From Struthidea cinerea (lineage: Eukaryota > Chordata > Aves > Passeriformes > Corcoracidae), in NCBI GenBank assembly GCA_013397865.1, contig VZTI01003260.1, positions 1,453-65,452 of the forward strand: a stretch of 64,000 nucleotides of DNA. Direction: 5' to 3'. The notes under the pieces were generated by a model that saw nothing but the letters and a program-made list of their open reading frames with translations, was not told where the DNA came from and ran no database searches. This document shows, in pieces, positions 1 through 13,000 of this stretch (position 1 is the first letter of the stretch; each line of letters opens with the position of its first letter). The position numbers and the translations under genes are program-made.

Positions 1-318
1 TACAACTGGGGTGTTAACTGGGGAGGAGTTAGGGAGGAGCCAACATGATGGGCACATAACTGGGGAACAATCTAGAACAACTCAACTGGGCATGTGCAAC
101 CTAGGCGGGGTAACTTTGATGGACAACAGAATGGGAGGAGATTGGGGCGGGGTTTCTACACCATAGAGTCCCCCAGAGAGGAGGAGTGGTCCGCTTCCGA
201 CCCCTCCATCCACCTGAGGGCGCTCATTGGGGTCGGGGGAGGCGGCCTCTGTAAATACCAGGAGGATGACCTGCTAGAGGCAGGTGAGAAACCCTCACCC
301 ACAGTCTGTCTCATCTAA
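1..318. mobile_element. Possible ERV LTR/leader-derived sequence (partial)
   Basis: This stretch is clearly more GC-rich than the AT-rich DNA that follows, contains a GC box (GGGGCGGGG, 144-152), and is cut by the window edge. Its wording (repeated 'aactggg' motifs, 'gggaggag' runs, a GC box, then a GC-rich downstream part) resembles LTR or leader sequence of avian endogenous retroviruses as I recall them. No TATA box, polyadenylation signal or LTR terminus can be fixed. A 74-codon open frame here has no recognisable domain and I do not call it a gene. It could equally be unrelated GC-rich unique DNA. Confidence 0.3.
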
Positions 319-545
319 GCAATACCCAGATTCTTGTACCTTGGCGTGAAAAAACTTCCTGCAGACTTCAGAACATTCGGAAAGCATGCAGTTATTGAAC
401 AAATTGGTATATTTTTTTAACTCTGTTTCTGCTATGCAGGGCATTTCTGAAGTTGAGTGAGGGTGAGGAAGTCAAATTTAGCTACATAAGAATGCTGTTT
501 ACGCACTAGAGGAATTTGTAGACAAACCTGACTTCCACTGCCATA

Positions 546-869
546 TTCACACAGATCCATAAATAATCTGTGTGCTATGAGTAACAAACTTCTAGGGGTG
601 CTATATATGTGTGTATATATATATATAGATAGATAGATAGATGGATAGATAAATAGATAGATAGATAGATAGATACGGGTATATATGTGTGTGTATATAT
701 ATATGTATGTATCTGTACGTATGTGGGTATAAATGAATATAGGTGTATATATAGGTGTGTGTATATAGCAGTATATATATAGGAGTGTGTGTGTATATAT
801 ATATGTATATATATATATTTTTATATATGCACGTGTGTCATTAACTGTTACAGCCCTACAAGAGAAGGA
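546..869. repeat. Exact 324-bp direct repeat, copy 1 (microsatellite-rich)
   Basis: The segment is repeated without any visible difference at 871-1194, offset by 325 bases. It contains compound (TA)n, (GATA)n and (GT)n tracts plus unique flanks at both ends. The copies are separated only by one N at 870. Identity through such mutable tracts suggests the same locus was assembled twice. Confidence 0.95.
614..835. repeat. Compound microsatellite (TA)n/(GATA)n/(GT)n
   Basis: Alternating TA, GATA/GATG and GT units fill most of this part, and the same tract recurs at 939-1160 in the duplicate copy. It is low-complexity DNA with no gene. Confidence 0.9.
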
Positions 870-870
870 N
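870..870. other. Single-base assembly gap (N)
   Basis: One N sits exactly at the junction of the two identical 324-bp copies. This fits two contig ends that overlap but were placed end to end rather than merged. Confidence 0.9.
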
Positions 871-1194
871 TTCACACAGATCCATAAATAATCTGTGTGC
901 TATGAGTAACAAACTTCTAGGGGTGCTATATATGTGTGTATATATATATATAGATAGATAGATAGATGGATAGATAAATAGATAGATAGATAGATAGATA
1001 CGGGTATATATGTGTGTGTATATATATATGTATGTATCTGTACGTATGTGGGTATAAATGAATATAGGTGTATATATAGGTGTGTGTATATAGCAGTATA
1101 TATATAGGAGTGTGTGTGTATATATATATGTATATATATATATTTTTATATATGCACGTGTGTCATTAACTGTTACAGCCCTACAAGAGAAGGA
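871..1194. repeat. Exact 324-bp direct repeat, copy 2
   Basis: Same sequence as 546-869, then continues into unique DNA (from 1195). The small open frames seen here on both strands come from the microsatellite and have biased I/Y/T composition, so they are not genes. Confidence 0.95.
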
Positions 1195-2058
1195 GATACA
1201 GGAGGGAGGGGCAGCCCACTCCTGATGTACTCTGCTGTGTCCAGCACAGGTGGCTCATGTACTGTGGGGCTGTGCAGGGCATGTGCCGGGCTCTCAGTCT
1301 CTGCTTTCCTTTTCCTCCGTCTGTCCTTTGCCCAGTGTCCCAATGGCAACCGGAGCTCTCCTTAGCAGGCCCTTGCAGCACCTTCTCTCCGAACGGCGTG
1401 GCTCCACTGCCTACCCGAACCCTTGTGTGGTTTCTTGTCCAAACTTGACGCAACTGCGAGATCGGCAGGGCATGCCTGCCTGGTTTCCCCCAGCCCCCAT
1501 CACCACTCCTTGCCAAAACCCTCCTGGGTCCTAAAGTGGAAATCTGCTAATTGCTCCGAAGGACACAAACCAGCACCCGTTTCAGTTTAAAAATGTCATT
1601 GATTGCACATTGCTGCAACAGCGCTGCCTATAGAGCAGAAATCTTTTAGGATTTTTTAAATTGCTTGGAAGAAGAATATAGTAAATGGTTAGTGGAAAAG
1701 GTAATCCCTGTGCTTGGTTATATGTAGAAGGTAGAAGAAGAGGATAGCTCAGTATTAAAGGACAAAGCCTCAGAGAAGGACTAGGGAAAGAATGATGACT
1801 TATGTCACAGGAGCTGTGTAATAACATCGCTACACATTTGTCACCCTCTGCACTTTCTGTGCAGGAGAAAAACCTGCTCACATCACTACATGGGTGAACA
1901 AGCCAACACATACAGAAAAGAAACTTCCTGTTCAGGGCAGACCGAGGCCAGAAATAGACAAAAAGCACACCAGCTGAGAATCCAAAGTAGTGGGGTTTGA
2001 TACCTGGGCCAAGATGTCAGTAAATGGGATAACAGGGCCAAGAAAGAAAAGCAGGAAA
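1195..2058. other. Intergenic, no gene seen
   Basis: Open frames of up to about 128 codons occur on both strands, but they overlap each other, have no recognisable motif and lack supporting structure. The first 300 bases are GC-richer than the rest. I see nothing else supportable. Confidence 0.5.
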
Positions 2059-2294
2059 AAGAGCTAGACCTGCGATAAGGATCAGGGGTCAGAGCAGAGC
2101 CCCAGAAGAGGCCAGAGTTTCGGGTCCAGAGTTCCCTGTTCTGCTTGCTATTAGAAATCTCCGCTCTGCTTGCTGGTTAGGAAGCTGTGCATGGCACGGA
2201 TCTGTGTCCCACAAGTTCAGCAGCTTTTGTTAAAGTCATGCAGATGCTGTTTATGGGGGCCAATCCCTCTCAGCCAGCACAAAACAGAGGAGCC
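2059..2294. repeat. 236-bp direct repeat, copy A
   Basis: Matches 3830-4064 with about five differences (one G lost from a G-run, four substitutions), roughly 98% identity. Identity stops abruptly at both ends. There are no TG/CA termini, no TATA plus AATAAA arrangement, and no primer-binding-like sequence beside it, so it is not an obvious LTR. It may be a local segmental duplication or two copies of an uncharacterised interspersed repeat. Confidence 0.9.
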
Positions 2295-3829
2295 GAAGAG
2301 GGAATAGGGCTATCACAGGTGTTCTGCCGCGTTGTTAAGGTTTACAGGGACAGTGGGATGAAAAGTTTCTCTCTTCCCCGTCAGCACAAGAAACACACCA
2401 CTAGATGGCAATCAAAGCATGAGCCATAAATTTCACTGCAGTCTTGCCAGGATTTCATTGTCCTCGTTAGTAATAAGTTAAGGGAAGCCATTATGTACCC
2501 AGAAGACCATGGTTTTATTCAGTGAATCCTTAAATAATGATATTGATGCCTCAAGGGAATCTCGAAACACATAAGCACAGAAGTTCCCTGGCTAAAGGGC
2601 ATTTCTCTCTCTATGATGCTGTGAAAAGCAGGAATTGTGGATGACTTCTGAAGTGAAATACTGCATAAAACAACACAGGAATGTTCCAATGAGATAAAAG
2701 AAATAATAAAAATTGAGGGAAAAAAGTAGAAGCCTGTGGAGATGCAAGCAAGCTACCTTCTACATACACATGCAAAGCAAGTATACATATTTTATCCCTA
2801 CACAGGGCCAAGAACAGAAAGCCTAGATTCCAAAAAACATCAAGCCTGGACAGACATAATGAGCTCAGATTTTTTTTAGCTATCTGAAGCTACATTATTG
2901 ATTCATACAGAAAAGAGTTTTTATTTAAAAATACAGGCACCATAGTTTAAAGACAGAAAAAATTAGGTCCTAATTACAGTACAATACAGAAGAACACCCT
3001 AAAGTTTCTGCTTTTTCTCTTCTCGCAACTTCCTTCTGCTTCTCCAGGCTCACACAAATATAAATACACACACCCGCAATTAGTTTCAAAGAGAATATAT
3101 ATGCAAGAAGTAGCCAGGTAGGTGTGTTCAAATGTAGTTTTATGCTACCTTGGTGCATTTCTTTAAAAGACCTAGTGGGACCCCTGGGAAAACCAGGGGG
3201 GACACTGCTCCTGATTCCATCTTCCCAAGAGTATTCTTAATTCAGCCTGTGCCAAGAGAACATTGAAAAAGGACTTTATGTCAACTCTTACAGTGCCTGT
3301 AAAGATGATCTATTAGACTTTGTACACAGTCAGTTACAGCCTTTGTGTTGTAATAGTGAAATCACGGACCAATAAAATATTAAAAGTGCCTGTAATCAGA
3401 ATAGAACCTAGTCTGTATCCAAGAACATTAATAAAATAATATCTCTGAAACACAAGACAGGGCACAAGTAAGGGCATAAGCACTTGTTTCTGAACAAGGA
3501 CGAAGAGATGGCAGTGGTCACTATGGCCAGTTTTTAGTTTATTCAGAGTGGTCTTGACTCATCATGGAGCAAAAGCTGTATTGTTAGGAGCTGAAGAGAA
3601 AATGATGAAGTTCTAGGTTTGTGGAACATATCACCCTCTGGAGTACAGAGAAAAATCAGAGACCATGGTAAATATGGAACCAGTCACTAAGGAAGCCAGA
3701 ATTTCTCTTTTAATCTTTCAGAGGTTTGAATTCCTTTACCACATGAAGTAATTCAAAGGTAGGCAGCAAATGCTTTCAGTGATAGCTCTCTGTGTTTCCC
3801 ATGTCACTTCACTGTGGTATGTGAGGAAC
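2295..3829. other. Spacer between direct repeats, no gene seen
   Basis: AT-rich DNA with only short open frames (66 codons or fewer in the spacer proper). No retroviral or LINE protein signature is visible, which argues against the flanking repeats being LTRs of one provirus. Confidence 0.5.
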
Positions 3830-4064
3830 AAGAGCTAGACCTGCGATAAGGATCAGGGTCAGAGCAGAGCCCCAGAAGAGGCCAGAGTTTCGGGTCCAGA
3901 GTTCCCTGTTCTGCTTGCTATTAGAAATCTCCGCTCTGCTTGCTGGTTGGGAAGCTGTGCGTGGCACGGATCTGTGTCCCACAAGTTCAGCAGCTTTTGT
4001 TAAAGTCATGCAGATGCTGTTTATGGGGGCCAATCCCTCTTAGCCAGCACAAAAGAGAGGAGCC
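3830..4064. repeat. 236-bp direct repeat, copy B
   Basis: Second copy of 2059-2294, same orientation, 1771 bases downstream. The minus strand has a 74-codon frame ending in a hydrophobic run (around SALTLILIAGLAL). Copy A carries an extra G in the G-run, so this frame is not conserved between the two copies and I do not call it coding. Confidence 0.9.
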
Positions 4065-7000
4065 ACAACCTCTTGCCACAAAAATCAGCATTCACAATTT
4101 ATATTTCATGACCTAGTTAAAAGACTGCAAAAATTTTGTTACATTGAAATACAAAGCAGCCAAAAATATGTAAATAATTCAGGTACTTCATATACAGCTG
4201 ATTCTCTGAGCAAAGCACAAAAGAAAATTCATTATGCTAGTATTTTTACAAATGCTAGAGGCATATGGATAAGTGCATTCCCCATTGAACTGTATTGACA
4301 CTTCCTCAGCATGGAAACCTTCAGACACCTTTTGAAATGATGTATTGTTGAAAAAGAAAAGATGAGACATTCAGTTCAGCTCAATGTAGCACAGTGGTCT
4401 TTGTAATACACCATTTATATTACCTTTCCTCATTAGCTTCAGAGGCATATGAGATTATATTGGATTGTTACATTTACTTCCATGAAATGAATAGAAGCAG
4501 TAGGTTGTGACATGTTTTCACTTCAACTGGATTAGAAGGGGTAGAACTCATATAGGAAACCACAGTGTTGGTAAGGGAAAATCCATTCAGTTATTTTATA
4601 TAAGCACCATACAGAGAAATCTAATCCTATGTCTTTTTTTTTAAACTAAATTTAAAATATTTATTGTTTCCTTGCAAGTAGATTTCAAGTGCAGGAGTAG
4701 ATTAGCTACCTGGAATAGATCTGGTCGTATCTGCCTAGCTTATTGTCAGCCATTTATGAGGAATTTTATTACAGATTGAGAAATGAAGGGAATAAAAGAA
4801 GTTTATAGCCAGATTAAGTTAATCCAGGTGTTGGTTGTTTTTTTATTGTTTGTTTTAATTATTAGGTGATCCTGTAAAGCCACCCAAAATTGATGGAACA
4901 GCAACAGCTTTCATGCTCTTTGTGTGATCTAAAATAACACCTTGCAACCGCACAGCCCTCACTAAGTCTTGCTCTGTTTACAACCAGGTGTGTCAGGCAG
5001 AGCAGGTTCTGAGGTCCAGCGTGCACTGCATCCAAGTGGCAGAGATGTTATCATTCAAGCTGTATGGCATAAAGAAGCCCAGAGCTGTTCTTCTGGCTGA
5101 GTTAATGAGTTAACTGATTCAGAGGAGGCTGCAGAATATGTGTATTTATGAGATTAATTTTTACTTCATAACTAAGTAGCTGTGTTTTTCTCTCTCCCTT
5201 CCTGTGCCCCCTTCCAAGCTTAACCTCTCTTTGTTCAGCTTTCCTCTTTGCTCTGAGAGTTTCCCTCGATCTACCCCTTCCCCTTGCCCCTTTAAGAACT
5301 TTCTCTGCATTCCCACATTCCCTGACTCTTCCAGAAGACTTTTCACCAGGGATCAAACAAGCCTGAACATGCAAATCCCCTGATTAATTGGTGGGGGTGG
5401 GGGGAAGGCTGCACAAGCAGCTGCACAGATAAGCCCTGAGCCATGGCAGCAGTTGCAGGCTGCTTGAGTGTAATGAAAGCCAAAGAGTTGGCTCTCCTCA
5501 GCCTCAGCACATGTCTGATATTACTGTGCCGATACTGAATGTGACTGGGGTTTGCCTATTTGTCAGGCCAGGCTTGCAGCTCCCCTGCTGCCAAGGAAAG
5601 GGGTTGGTGGGTCCTATGACCTTGGTAGGTATTGCCACCCAGCAGCATCACATAGGGTATTTGGCTTTCCTGGCCTGCAGCATAGGCCAAAAACGTAAGG
5701 CAATTTTGTTTCCCTCAGCAGCCTGTGGTCCTTATGGATGCCTTGAGTTAGCCCTGTCTCTGTACTAAAGAGGCTGCAAATTTTTGAGTGTCAGAAAATG
5801 TCAGAATTAAGGTTATCTTGTGTACACAGTCTGAGACAGCCTTTAGTAACATCTGCTTGTCTCTGGAGTCCATGCCTGAGTCAGCTATATAGATGTGGCA
5901 ACATTCAATAAACTGCTATTTTTTCTACTCACTGTCAGAATTTAGGTAATAGACCTTAGGGTGGTCTTTCTGCAAATTGTAAAGCCCTTCCTTCCTTCCT
6001 TCCTTCAGAGGAATTATTATGGGCTCTTCTATGAGGCTGCCTTGCAACAGTATCCAGACACCTCACAAATACCAATAAACTCATGAAGCAGTTGCAAGTT
6101 AAGCGGTATCCTGCTTGTAATACTTAGAGCTCAGTCTGAGCTATTCGTCCGCTGCACAAACTGCTGCCCCTGGACCAAACTGAGAAACTGATTCTGTATT
6201 AGGATGCTTTGCTTTCTGTAGACGGTGAGGAATGATATGATCATGGAATGAACAACATACTTTGCCTTTGAATTTCATGGACATTTTTTGTCCGTAAAGG
6301 AATATTGAAATCCAGACTACACACTGTCCAGCCTGGTACACAAGCTCTGTATGAGCCAGTTCCAGGTCTAGCTGCATCAATGCAGGGCTTTGCAGCCCAG
6401 CAGCACCACCACACCAAGGTGACTGCTGTTCTGGGATCCAGGGTAGTGTTCTGCTGAGAGGTCCATGACAACTCATTGGCATCTGTCAAAGTTCCTGGGT
6501 GTCTGAGGTGGAACTGTACAGCACCAGGCAGAAATATGGGCTTGGACACACATATTTTTCTGCTCTCCATCCCTCAGGTTTAACACCTTCTTCTCTGCTT
6601 TTTCCACTGTGTCCGTGTCAGCTGTGTTCCTAAACTGCCACTTGCTCTTTGTCCTGCTCCTGTCTCCTCAGTATCTCAGTACCCATCTTCCCTACTCAGG
6701 CTGCTGCTCCCTGTCCCAGCCAAGAAGTTCTGTAAGAAATTTTGAACACCAGGTGTCGTTCCTGCCTCTGTTTGATCCAGATGGCTTCAGGCCAACATCA
6801 TTCTCTCTGCTGAAAAACAAGGTTTAACTGCAGACCACAAACATATTTTTATGTTTTTCATGGTCAGGTATGTATAAAACATCACCCATCCTCCTTTCCA
6901 ACAAGAAAGGCTCATTGAGGGCGGGTGTCTCCCTTGTGAAAATGTATCATAGTGACCATAAGAAAGAATTTTTTCTTTGGATCTTCATAAATGTGCTGTT

Positions 7001-10000
7001 AAAAAATAATCTTCCAAAGCTTTAAGGTATTAGAATATATGTTACTATTCTAAAAGAAAATAGAATAAGGAGAGAAACAGAAACAGTAGTTACAGAATTG
7101 TAGTAAGCACAATTGAGAGGACTCTTGAGAGATCATCTCATCCTTAGTAATTCTTGCAACGAATATCTGCCCAAGACTTCTCCTGTCTCTTTTGGCAGTC
7201 TCTCTCCCAGTACTTCTGTTCCCATTAGAACATCTTCCTCAATATCTAGCTAAAATATCTCTTGTTTGGATTTAAGCCCATTAACTTTTATCATCCCCAG
7301 TTTGCACAAGTAGCAAAATGTTTGGGTTTATGGCAACCTTTTATTCAGTTTCAGATTATTATCATGTGCCATATCAGTCTTCTTTGGGTCATAGAACACA
7401 AGATCCTCTGGTCTTTCCTTACTGGTCATATTTGATCATATTGAATTCTGCAGACTCTCTCAAATTACTCGCATCTTTCCTGAGGGCAATACTTAAGCCT
7501 GGGACAGACTCCAGCTGAGCCTTACCAGAGCTGCGTTGAGCAGAGAGATTAATGCTCTATTATATTCCAAGTATCCTGTTGTTGCCATGGGCAACAGCAA
7601 AAAGGAATAACCAGTGGCTGAGCCCCTTCCCATTAGTGAGAAGAGTATTTGCCATCTAAGCAGAATTGAAAGAGGTAAGGAAGGTTGTGGAAAGTGAAAC
7701 AGAACAGGAAACAAAAGGCACCAATTGAGTCCAGATAAAGGAGCAGCTGAGGCAAGTGAAGGCAATACCACATGCAAATGAAGAACTGGAAAACTGCAAA
7801 GTGGCTGAGGAAATAAAAGGTGAGCACTTTACAGATTGCTTAGCTTAGAGGAGACTGCAGTTGTGCACAGATCCTTCTCCAGATTGCCAGGGCTCCAGGC
7901 TGTGTGGCCAACAACTTTGTGCTGCACATTCACATCTCTGTCCGTAACATCTGTGTGTGGGGGGACAACTGCCTGTATTTGTCACCCATCACTATTCCCA
8001 CCTGTACATAGCTTGGAATACTGTTTCCCTCACAACAGCACTAATTTTTTGGTTTTTAACTGAAGTTTATCTTGTAGTCCAGTGATCTTCAATTTCCTTT
8101 CCGAAAGACTGCTGCCTCAAAACCTTTCCTCATTTTTTATTAGTGATTACTTACCTTGCCTTTGCTCATTCTGAATGCCATCCCATTTAGTTTATTTGTC
8201 AAAATAATTTTGATTTCCAAACCCACCCTCCAGTGTACTCACTATCCTTTCCATCTTCATTTCAGTGCAAAGTAAACAAGCTTCTGACTGTCTATGCAGC
8301 TCACTCATTTGCTTTCTTTAGTGTCAAAGTTTGGAACTGGTACCCTTCAAAACAGTGTTTCAGACTAGCTTTATTCCTTTTTGCTTTAGGTCTTGCTTTG
8401 TTTCCTCTAGAAGCTAAGGTTGAGAAAGACACCTTTTCAGCAGCAACATGTAAAGTTTTGCCCCTACTCAATTTTTACAATAGATTAAACTTCTGGTAAT
8501 TCTACTCCAAATTGTTAGATACTTTTAGTCATATCAAATGGCAGAGCTGCTAAATATGTGCCTGTTTCTCAAGCTTTTCAGAATTTGTTAGTCACTTGAA
8601 ATACTATTTCAAATATTTACCATTGAGAAAATAATAAAATCCATATATAAACTGTTTTTCATGCCTCCCTTTAAAAATAAATGTATAGTTAGTAAAAAGT
8701 TTGTTAAATATATTAAAATCAAATGGTACAAATATATATACTGGGTTAAACCAAATCTATGTACTCTGAAATCAGTTTTATGCCATGTACATTTCCAATA
8801 CAAAGCAAGTTTTCCCTTTTCTCTATGGACCCGCTGTCCAGCCCCTGGCAAACACTAACTTTATTCCACTGTCAAAGTGACCAGCTCAGTTGCTATTAAA
8901 ACATCCCTATTGCTCTAAATTTCACCCCAAATAGTATTTCTATATCTTATTTGATGTGTACAGTTTCAAAGACTCTTCTTAGAATTTGCTATAAAATGCA
9001 GTTTAAAGGTGAAGGTCTGTTTTGTAAAGCTGATGGTGCTGGGAGTGACAAGAAATTCTGTTTCCCCTGCATTTGTGACACTTTCAGGGCTTTCTAGACC
9101 CTGTAAGAGCAGCACTGGCAACAGGGAAGAAACACCTTCCTAAAACATGTAGGTACCATAGCAACACAGAGCTATCGAGTGAAATTAACAAAGACCTGCA
9201 GCATTAATTATTTCATCAACATTAATATTCTAAATATTCATAATACTAATACATTTACAGCATTAAATAACATTATAGCTGTTTTAAGGAGCTCTTTAAG
9301 AAATAAAGAGCTTGCAGGACACTCTCAAACAGATTGACAAAGTAGTCTCTGGTTTTAGAGCCACACCAAATGAGTTGATAACCACATGCACTTGGTTACA
9401 AATGCATTCCTACTCACTAACTCCTGCTTGATGTGGAGCATATTCAGCTACAACCTCTGTCACAGCAAGCAAACCTTTGAATTCTTGTGACAATCCTAAT
9501 GGCCAGCTTCTCCAGTCTCATTACACGTGGAGGTGACCTGAGCTGAAGAGAAAAATACATTCTCTGAAAGATCGCAAGTGGAATTTTCATAAGTACCCAA
9601 ATTAGGTATTACAGATGTCTCCTTCAAGGAGACAGAAGGTCTACAAGTTTGGCTTTTATAAGACTCAGCCTTCTTCTCACCTCTGTTTATCTATTTATAA
9701 AAGGAGTGCAGGTCTCAAATAATGCAGATACCTTTTAAAATTTTGCTGTTAAAGAACCACTCTTCAGCCGGGAGGAATGTGAACATTAGGCTGCATGAAG
9801 TCTCTTTACCTCCATTTTTAAATCCTGTCTTGGGTGTTCCTAATTAAGCATGGCACGGGGATACATCCTGCGCTGTAAAAGAAATAGTGGAATTTGAAGT
9901 GGGTGTTAAAAAAGGGATCTTACAAACTTAATCCTCTTTTGGAATTTGACAGCACAGAAATGTGTGGTGTTCAACACACGTGACTGTAAGGAATGGCTGA

Positions 10001-13000
10001 CCTTATTACCTGACTTTATTTACCTGCACTTTTAGAACAAGAAAAACTCTCTAGTCCTCTCTAAACCAGTTGGTCAGCTCATCTCCCTACCTTTTCATAA
10101 AATGCTGTAGACACAAGTAAAATATTCTGATAGACGCAGTGTTATGAGTGGTTTTATTGCATTGACTGGGCATAAAGATTAATGGGGTAAGCAGCCTCTG
10201 TAACCCACTGCTGACCCACAGACAGTTACAAGTTCTCAACACCTTTAAAGATTGGGGCACACTAAAGGACATCTCCTTTACTACCTCAATCTTGACAGAA
10301 TAGTGATAAACTTTGAAAGAGCAGTAGCAAAACAATTCCTGTTGGTCAGATCCATCCAATGAAAGTTTTAAGTCCACAGGCAAAACCAATATGCATCATC
10401 TCTGCTCAACTTTTTCAGAACACTTCCTTTCTAAAAATATAACACTTGATTTACTCAAACTGACGTTGCTTTTCATTTCTCCATTCTGTCCTAAAATGCT
10501 GTTGAGTTGCATTACCTTTCACTGGATTTTGAAAATTCAAAATGATTTTCATTATAGAAGTCTCTTCCTTTATTGTTTTCATTAATAGGCTCACTGGATT
10601 CAGAAATACGTACATTTTTTTGAAAAATCTAATTCAGTTCTGTTTTCTTGCCTTTACTTGAGTAGACTAAAGCTCAATTAATTATTGCCAAGCTGTCTAT
10701 TCTAGGCTACCTTCTTCGATTTGATTAGGAAATTATTTTGAAAGATTGCTGTTTCTGCCTTTGAAGTGCTGTGAGGGATCTTACCATGTCAAACTTTCTC
10801 TATTATGCCTGAGGTTTCTACTAAAAACCTTTTAAAAATCCATTAGCAATCAGATAGTACAGTAAATACCACTGTTGTTGTAAGTACACTGTGGTCATAA
10901 TAGTGCTCTTCCATGCAAAATGAGAGAAAATCAAAACGATTTTTGTAAAAAAGCTCTTTGGACTGACTTGCATTCATTTTCATCTGACGCAGGAAGTGAA
11001 GAACAAATTCCCTCTACTGAGCTGATTCTCCTCTATCTAACATGGAAAAGAGCTGCGAATGCATAAATAAGTGTGATATGCTGCAGTGTGGCATTGCTGC
11101 AATGTCATTCATTGTAAACATGCTGCAGGCATCTCCTTTTACCTGCTCCTTTGTTCCTTTTTTTTATTCTAGATAATAGCTGCAAGGAAATATTCAAAGC
11201 TATTTTTGTCTCCATATGTATGGATTTAGTATGCTCTAAAAACACTAAACCAACAACAGTAGAGAGCTAGATTCCTTTTTCCAAGTAAAAAAGGAATAGC
11301 TCAAGCAGAAATAATTCAAACAACATAAAAAGGATTTGATTCATTGTTTTCCTGAATTTTATTTCATGTTATCCTGGTTATAAGTGGAAAAGATTAATAA
11401 GAAAAGCAAATTATTAGCAGGGTCCCCAGCATTGATCAAGGATGACAATATTGTCAAATAAATTCCGAAAAGTATTTGAAAAAGAGGCTAAATACAAAGG
11501 CATGGAACTTTGCTGAGAATAGTAAACTTTAGGAGAGTCTCATCTAGAGATGGGTGACTGGGTAATGAAATGTTACATAAAATTCAGTGCCAGTGTCCTG
11601 GGAAAAACAAAATATAATTATAAAATATAATTATAAACACCAAGTGATGAGTAGAGGATAAACTGAAAAATACCATTATATCCCTGTATAAACTCTGTCA
11701 CTCCTTCATTTTGTACACAGAGGTCTAAAGCAGGTAGTGGAAGATCAGAAGATGGAGGACTCCATAATAGTGATGATCAGAAGTGTACAACAGTTTTAAG
11801 TTTCTGTATCAGGTTAATCCAAGTCGATTTGGACTCTGTAGTTTGGAAAAGTGAAAGCTGAACAGTAGACCATTGATTACTTTTCATCTTAGCTCAAGCA
11901 CGGGGGGCACATAATGAAGTCATCAGGCAGCAAGCTTAAAATAAGTAAAAGGGACATAACACACAGCTAAGCCGGGGAATTAATCATCCTGAAATATCAA
12001 GTAGTCAGAGTGGGAGAGGGATTAGAAAAACTGACAGCTGACAAATTCAGGGATAGCTATTGAACACAACAGACACAATTCAGCCTCTAGTTCAGTAAGT
12101 TCCTTAATCACAGATTGCCAGATACTCCTTACTTCATACTTCCAATAATATTATATAATTTCCTAAGTTACTGTCTGAGGTGGGTTACTGGATGGTCTTT
12201 GTTTTGACCCAGTCATGACTATGACCCTGTATTTTTGTGCAGTATAACCTAAAATATGCTGGGTCTAGGGCTGGAACTGACACAGAACCAGCCATGGTAT
12301 CAATGAGATACAAGTGATTTCCGGCGCAAGAAGATCCTTGGGAGCAACAGGGAGCATTCCCTGCATTCCTATGAGTTTATGGACTCAAGCCATCAATGGC
12401 ACAACACTGACAGTTTTAAGGATTGCCATTTATATTATAAATGTAAAAAGCCAGAAGCTGAAGTCCAGTGTGAATGTGACTGAGATTTCCAATTAATTTG
12501 CACAGGCAATGTGCAGACACCAGATGCCAAAGACGTGGCTGTTACCCAGCCAGGATCAAGCTCTAAGCAGAGCTCTGGTGGTTAGCCCTCATAACCATCA
12601 GCAAATTCCCTGACTCAGCCAATGCTTTTGTTTTCATATTTTTGCAATGGTAGCAAGCCTGACTCTAATTTTGGGTGCAAGTAGTGCCATTCTTAGCATT
12701 AGGAAAGGTATGCCAATTAGGTAAGAAAATAAAGGAAAAAGTATCAAAGACAAAAGTTCAAATTACAATACCATTGGAAAAAGGGAATAAAAAAGAGAAC
12801 TCTTCCCATTAGAAGATTAAAGTAAGGAGGAGACTTATTTTTAGGAAGAAATACATATGTCTTGAGGTTGATCTGACAGGCTACATCCCATTACAGAGCT
12901 CTGCAGAAGAAGGTCACCACACTTCTTACTAATGTATTACTTCTCATGCTGCTCACAGCAGTAATCTCTGGCACATGTTGATCAACAATATTAAAAGGCT

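Noticed and set aside
432..875. 147-codon minus-strand frame rich in I/Y/T
   Set aside because: A translation of the compound microsatellite, with an X from the N at 870.
2059..4064. The 236-bp repeats as the two LTRs of a short element
   Set aside because: No TG/CA termini, no TATA/AATAAA order, no target duplication and no coding sequence between them.
5860..5950. Possible old LTR (TATATAG at 5886 followed by AATAAA at 5907)
   Set aside because: Only two short motifs in AT-rich DNA; no termini, no flanking duplication and no second copy in the window.
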